Below are positions 61,634 to 64,000 of a DNA stretch of 64,000 nt, piece by piece. Each line of letters begins with the position of its first letter. Position 1 is the stretch's first letter. The translations under genes were made by a program, and so were the position numbers. Under the pieces are notes generated by a model. The model worked only from the letters and a program-made list of their open reading frames with translations, was not told where the DNA came from and did no database searches. The stretch comes from Candidatus Auribacterota bacterium (GTDB taxonomy: Bacteria > Auribacterota > JAFGBW01 > JAFGJP01), in NCBI GenBank assembly GCA_023144635.1, contig JAGLFH010000041.1:1-64000 (forward strand), in the 5' to 3' direction.

Positions 61634-63160
61634 CTATTCAATTTGAGAGATACAATGTTTTTGTTTATTTCTATTCTCGTTAGCTTCCTGTTTATTATTA
61701 TTTTTTGCAGTATTATACTTTGGGCTAAACTTTCTACTTTGCTTAACTTTTATTCTTAACACTCTAAGTACATTTAAGATATCTTCTTTCCTGACATTAA
61801 TCACAACTATATATTTGTATAAAAGAAAATACGCATATATTGCATGTAAGATTTGATATAATTTTGTAAAGCGATAATTAATAAAATAATTTAATATTAC
61901 ACTTTTTAAAATTGGAAATTTAACTATAAATGGGCCTAAATACCTTAGATTGCTTTGAAATAATTTTTGCTTTTTATTAAAACAATTTAAGCTGGATCTG
62001 ACTCCCGTACCATACCATTCATTATTTTCATTCAGGTCCACTAATTTATCTTTTATACAATGGTCTCCAAGAGCTGTTCCCGGATAAGGCATGAATATTC
62101 CAAAATTTGGCTGCTTTGGCTTACACTTGATCATAAGTTCTAAGGTTTCAATATCTTCTCTCTCATCCGTATAGGGAAGCCCAAGCATTGCAGCGGAGAA
62201 TGTATTTATTTTATATTTTTTACATATTTCATATGCTCTTATTATTTGCTGATCACTTGTATTTCTCTTCAATAAATTTCTTCTCAGATTATCGTTACCT
62301 GCTTCAATTGCAAGATGCACCGAATAACAACCTGCTTTATTTAGTAACTTAGCCATTTTATCTGTAATTACTTCTGGCCTTAAGAGGCAATAAAACGGCG
62401 TTTTTATCTCTGTACTCCACCTTATGGCAAACTCTTCTAACCAGAAATCGGCTTTAAGCACAAAGACATCGTCTGAAATTCTAAACATATCAACACGATA
62501 TTTATTTTTTACTTCCTTTGCCTCCTCAATAATCGAGTCGACAGAGCGTCTTCTTCTGTATTTTCCTTTTTTTTTATACAGACCTGAATAACGGTCATTA
62601 AAGCAATATGAACAAGTAAACGGACACCCTCTTGATGTATATATTCCTTTTATTGGCAATCTTGACATTTCTGTATATCTATAAAGAAGATCTCTATCTA
62701 TTAATGGTAGTTTATCTAAGTCACTGTATAAATCTCTTACTATTGGTTTACGATTGCTTTTTGTTATAATATTACTTATATCGTTTATATCCTTATTACT
62801 TTCTAGAGCATTAACAACATCTAACAAGGCTTCATCTCCCTCACCAACACAAACTGCATCTATTCCATTCTTTTCAATAAGCTGAGCATCAAATGTAGCA
62901 TGAGGGCCTCCAATAATTGTAAAAATATTATATTTATTACGTATTTCTGCATTCAATTCCATCATTATCCTATAATCTACAGACATCATACTAAAAGCCA
63001 ATATATCAGGATTAAATTCTTCAATTTTCTTTATTACTTCATTCTTTTCTATGACTGCCAATTGAGTTTTGTGCCCACTTTTTATTAAGATAGACGATAA
63101 CTGCATTACTCCCATTGGCTCAGTTTCGCCTAGAATATTAATAATAAATAGTATTTTCAT
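61634..63160 (-). CDS. B12-binding radical SAM protein
   Basis: A 508-residue protein: cobalamin-binding domain (1-150, MGVMQLSSILIKSGH, IIGGPHATFD, GEGDEALLDV), radical-SAM core with RGCPFTCSYCFND (cluster Cys near 181-188) and AIEAGNDNLRRN, then helical and basic C-terminal parts with a hydrophobic stretch (about 430-460). B12 radical-SAM enzymes of this class act in lipid, hopanoid and sugar methylation or rearrangement; the substrate is unknown. The start overlaps the aminotransferase stop by four bases (ATGA). Confidence 0.87.
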   Translation of the reverse strand: MKILFIINILGETEPMGVMQLSSILIKSGHKTQLAVIEKNEVIKKIEEFNPDILAFSMMSVDYRIMMELNAEIRNKYNIFTIIGGPHATFDAQLIEKNGIDAVCVGEGDEALLDVVNALESNKDINDISNIITKSNRKPIVRDLYSDLDKLPLIDRDLLYRYTEMSRLPIKGIYTSRGCPFTCSYCFNDRYSGLYKKKGKYRRRRSVDSIIEEAKEVKNKYRVDMFRISDDVFVLKADFWLEEFAIRWSTEIKTPFYCLLRPEVITDKMAKLLNKAGCYSVHLAIEAGNDNLRRNLLKRNTSDQQIIRAYEICKKYKINTFSAAMLGLPYTDEREDIETLELMIKCKPKQPNFGIFMPYPGTALGDHCIKDKLVDLNENNEWYGTGVRSSLNCFNKKQKLFQSNLRYLGPFIVKFPILKSVILNYFINYRFTKLYQILHAIYAYFLLYKYIVVINVRKEDILNVLRVLRIKVKQSRKFSPKYNTAKNNNKQEANENRNKQKHCISQIE

Positions 63161-64000
63161 TTTATTTCTAAATTAAATTTGTTAACAATGTTTCCTATAT
63201 ATTCTAATTCATGTCGTTTTAGATTTGGAAATATAGGCAAATAAACAATCTCATCACTTATACAATCTGCTTCATAAAATTCTTTTTTTCTCTCACCATA
63301 TACCTCTTTAGTATAGGATCTTAACCAGACCAAACCACTTATATCTATTTTGTGTTGGCGCATGTATATGATAAATTCCTTCTTTTTCTTCTGTCTTAAT
63401 GCCATCTGCCAATAACTATGAGTTTCATATTCTTCAGGCTTACTTTGTAGATTTTCTCTAACACTTGGAGAAAGTTTATTGTACAATATCTCTACATTTT
63501 TTATTCTTATCTTAACTGTTTTTTTAAATACATTTAACTGACTAATAACCATCTTCATTTGAGCACTATTTGGTTGTAGATATATTTGTGGATAATATTT
63601 CTTCAATTTGTTTGTGTTTTTATAATACTTTGTTTTTATTTCGCTTTTACTGCTTTTAAAGTGTCTAATGAATTGATTGTAATTTATAATATTTATTATT
63701 TTAAACGTTATTAAATTGAATATAACTCTTTTGAGCATTAACCAAATAATAGAATATTTTATAACTTCCTTTATTATTGATATTTTATTAGGTCTATCAC
63801 ATTTATCTATTTCTTCAATTAATTTTACTTCCCGTTTTTTATCCGAAAAAAGAATAGCTCCACCACTTACACCAGTTGGATACTTTACCGGTCCAAAACT
63901 ATATAATCCAAAATCACCCCATGTCCCTGAAAATTTGTTCTTATACTTGCAACCAAAAGCTTGCGCGCAATCTTCAATTAATAATATATTTTTTTCTTTT
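63157..64000 (-). CDS. DegT/DnrJ/EryC1-type PLP aminotransferase (5' end outside window)
   Basis: The frame stays open to the window edge, so the true start lies beyond 64000 and the 281 visible codons are the C-terminal part. LIEDCAQAFGCKY, SGTWGDFGLYSFGPVKYPTG and VSGGAILFSDK are the family blocks around the PLP Lys (in GPVKY). The C-terminal half (from about 63740 down) is divergent but ends with the usual VWLRSYTKEVY and LPIFPNLKRHELEYI patterns. Makes an amino sugar nucleotide; could provide the amination missing from the PseB set, but it lies about 9 kb away. Confidence 0.85.
   Translation of the reverse strand, partial: KEKNILLIEDCAQAFGCKYKNKFSGTWGDFGLYSFGPVKYPTGVSGGAILFSDKKREVKLIEEIDKCDRPNKISIIKEVIKYSIIWLMLKRVIFNLITFKIINIINYNQFIRHFKSSKSEIKTKYYKNTNKLKKYYPQIYLQPNSAQMKMVISQLNVFKKTVKIRIKNVEILYNKLSPSVRENLQSKPEEYETHSYWQMALRQKKKKEFIIYMRQHKIDISGLVWLRSYTKEVYGERKKEFYEADCISDEIVYLPIFPNLKRHELEYIGNIVNKFNLEIK

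Noticed and set aside
63157-63738. A separate 193-residue gene starting at 63738
   Set aside because: The same frame continues without stop to the window edge and holds clear DegT aminotransferase motifs, so this is only its C-terminal part.

Overview
The window is a very AT-rich stretch of a Gram-negative (diderm) bacterial chromosome. A TonB-dependent receptor ending in Phe, an ADP-heptose epimerase and a D-Ala-D-Ala carboxypeptidase indicate an outer membrane with heptose-containing LPS or a similar glycan. Phylum cannot be read with certainty. The mix of Rex, GxxExxY genes, four-helix-bundle 'IVS' protein genes and mosaic intergenic repeats is typical of environmental candidate-phylum bacteria (Omnitrophota- or Elusimicrobiota-like); this is inference.

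Bases 1-17500 are housekeeping and envelope genes: a truncated Cache-HAMP-PAS sensor, a 29-residue lysine-rich protein, a BKACE enzyme with a GNAT partner, a TonB receptor with a 46-residue secreted peptide behind it, a PBP5-like carboxypeptidase, two secreted glycosidase-like TIM barrels, an RDD membrane protein with a double receiver protein, SerA, and an NAD-linked group. That group is rex with a near-consensus operator over its own start, then divergent pncA (nicotinamidase) overlapping an ADP-ribosylglycohydrolase gene. A tRNA-Gln(TTG) closes this part and has a perfect 36-bp copy of its 3' end 185 bp downstream.

Bases 17500-34000 carry hldD, queF, a PP-loop tRNA-thiolation-like gene and then the left part of a large glycan locus. 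Here the gaps are packed with several families of short, internally periodic repeats lying in inverted pairs. Two such pairs bracket GxxExxY (PD-(D/E)XK-like) genes, one broken by a single TAG and one intact. A third place holds only the decayed end of the same element. A further pair brackets a four-helix-bundle protein gene. Repeat sequence supplies the C-terminal codons or stop codons of at least six neighbouring genes.

Bases 20900-64000 are all on the minus strand and mainly form one polysaccharide or glycolipid locus of about 41 kb: glycosyltransferases of GT2, GT4, GT9 and CgeB-like type, three radical-SAM proteins (two B12-type), a three-step phosphonate module (fused cytidylyltransferase/PEP mutase, phosphonopyruvate decarboxylase, iron alcohol dehydrogenase), a sulfatase-fold enzyme without the formylglycine motif, UDP-GlcNAc 2-epimerase, sugar epimerases, a nonulosonic-acid-like set (PseB, RmlD-like reductase, NeuB/PseI, GNAT, PseF) on a clearly GC-richer island, a GT-C membrane protein, a transglutaminase-like multidomain protein, a hexapeptide acyltransferase and a DegT-type aminotransferase cut by the window edge.

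Two recurring protein parts tie this locus together. One is a TPR-like C-terminal module appended to five proteins with different catalytic parts. The other is an extra Rossmann-like domain placed N- or C-terminally on four glycosyltransferases and one radical-SAM enzyme. I did not recognise either as a named family, and they are the best candidates here for undescribed biology, alongside the repeat-bounded GxxExxY elements.
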